Source of the DNA: CAYUHZ01 sp964444625
GTDB taxonomy: Bacteria; Patescibacteriota; Patescibacteriia; Patescibacteriales; GWC2-42-12
Reading direction: 5' to 3'
Length of the DNA: 16,346 nt
Assembly: GCA_964444625.1 (NCBI GenBank)
Contig: CAYUHZ010000017.1
Coordinates: forward strand, 1 to 16,346
Position 1 is the first letter of the stretch, and every line of letters begins with the position of its first letter. Both the position numbers and the translations under genes were made by a program. This document shows positions 15,826-16,346 of the stretch, piece after piece. The notes below the pieces were generated by a model. That model had not been told where the DNA came from. It saw only the letters and a list, made by a program, of their open reading frames with translations, and did not search any database.

Positions 15826-16346
15826 ATGAATCTTGAACGAGAGAAAAATATTAGCCAAGAAAGAGAAAATCCTTCTGAAGCAAAAATTTTTTTGCAACAT
15901 TTAAAATTGACCTGGGATGATTTGCAAGGCAAAAAAATTGTAGAGGTTGGAGCTTCTTATGCAGAAATCGCGGCGGAAGCCAAAAAAAGAGGCATAACAG
16001 TATTTTCTTTGGATAAATACTCAGGCTACCAAGGAATAGCAGAAAGAAGCAACTATGTAGTGGGCGAAGTTGAAAATCTGCCTATAAAAAAAGAATCAAT
16101 GGACATGATTGTCTCTATGCAGGGTCCGCTTAATCCTTGGTATGGAACAGAGGGAGAAATCAAGCAAAGGTTTAATGAATGCTGGCGATCCCTGACCGAA
16201 GGCGGAAAAGTTTATATTTGGCCAGCTTGGATAGAGAAAAGTTGGTCGGAAAATGAAAAAATTAGTTTAATTCATTCACTAATTCCTCATAGGCTTGCCC
16301 CGAGGTTACCTTGTAGGAAGGGCTTGGGAAACCTTGGGTTTCCCAA
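15826..16346 (+). CDS. Class I SAM-dependent methyltransferase, cut by window end
   Basis: Opens at ATG 15826, 5 bp after the glycyl-tRNA synthetase stop, and runs open to the edge (173 codons visible). Motif I is KIVEVGASYAEIAAEAKKRG (37-56), the acidic ribose-binding residue is D63 in VFSLDKY, and VENLPIKKESMDMIVSM (82-98) is the post-II region usual in Methyltransf_11-type enzymes. WRSLTEGGKVYIWPAW (120-135) fits the following strand. From about base 16288 the composition changes to GC-rich and encodes HRLAPRLPCRKGLGNLGFP, unlike a methyltransferase, ending in a perfect hairpin. The gene may be broken or extended there by a repeat. The substrate is not evident. Confidence 0.8.
   Translation, partial: MNLEREKNISQERENPSEAKIFLQHLKLTWDDLQGKKIVEVGASYAEIAAEAKKRGITVFSLDKYSGYQGIAERSNYVVGEVENLPIKKESMDMIVSMQGPLNPWYGTEGEIKQRFNECWRSLTEGGKVYIWPAWIEKSWSENEKISLIHSLIPHRLAPRLPCRKGLGNLGFP
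16324..16346. repeat. Perfect 10-bp palindrome at the window end
   Basis: TTGGGAAACC (16324-16333) and GGTTTCCCAA (16337-16346) pair around a 3-nt loop, inside a GC-rich patch from about 16288. It may be one end of a larger repeat that continues past the window. Confidence 0.55.

Overview
This AT-rich window looks like part of a chromosome from a Candidate Phyla Radiation (Patescibacteria) bacterium. The case rests on gene content and style: a lone PilB-type ATPase, RmuC, a nucleotidyltransferase joined to an O-antigen-ligase-like gene, a bacterial translin homologue, short intergenic gaps, and very few Shine-Dalgarno sites (clear ones only before the genes at 2400 and 13756). TGA ends several genes (nucleotidyltransferase, O-antigen ligase, PsbP-like gene), so the code is standard and not the Gracilibacteria/SR1 type. 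No rRNA, tRNA, CRISPR array or intact transposase was seen. The lineage is an inference; no marker phylogeny was possible.

Layout: ftsH (13-1845, +) ends at a terminator and is followed by a 554-bp non-coding stretch. That stretch holds two GC-rich hairpins and then a 243-bp remnant of an ISL3-type insertion sequence with an 8-bp target duplication. The remnant lies directly against the promoter of a multi-pass membrane protein gene (2400-3386). Next come pilB (3488-5209) and a translin-family gene (5276-5845), each set off by hairpin terminators. A minus-strand block follows: a cysteine-rich lipoprotein (6135-6848), rlmN (6903-7898) coupled to a PsbP-like anchored protein (7900-8511), then ruvC and yebC (8701-9919). 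yebC and rmuC diverge from a 235-bp region with two good back-to-back promoters. The plus-strand operon rmuC, nucleotidyltransferase, O-antigen-ligase-like (10155-13673) ends at a hairpin. A second plus-strand operon follows: an unknown single-pass membrane protein, glycyl-tRNA synthetase, and a SAM methyltransferase cut by the window edge.

How the genes fit together: the functions are mostly core (membrane proteolysis, rRNA modification, translation, recombination) mixed with cell-surface functions (pilus ATPase, disulfide-rich lipoprotein, glycan polymerase/ligase). The most unusual content is repeats. Three related AT-rich palindromic segments sit in frame inside the O-antigen-ligase-like gene, and one carries four perfect TATACTT heptamers that could switch the gene on and off. 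A similar palindrome covers the start of the lipoprotein gene, and a hairpin repeat interrupts the end of the methyltransferase. Together they suggest a genome with small palindromic elements that invade coding sequence, alongside a rare bacterial translin.
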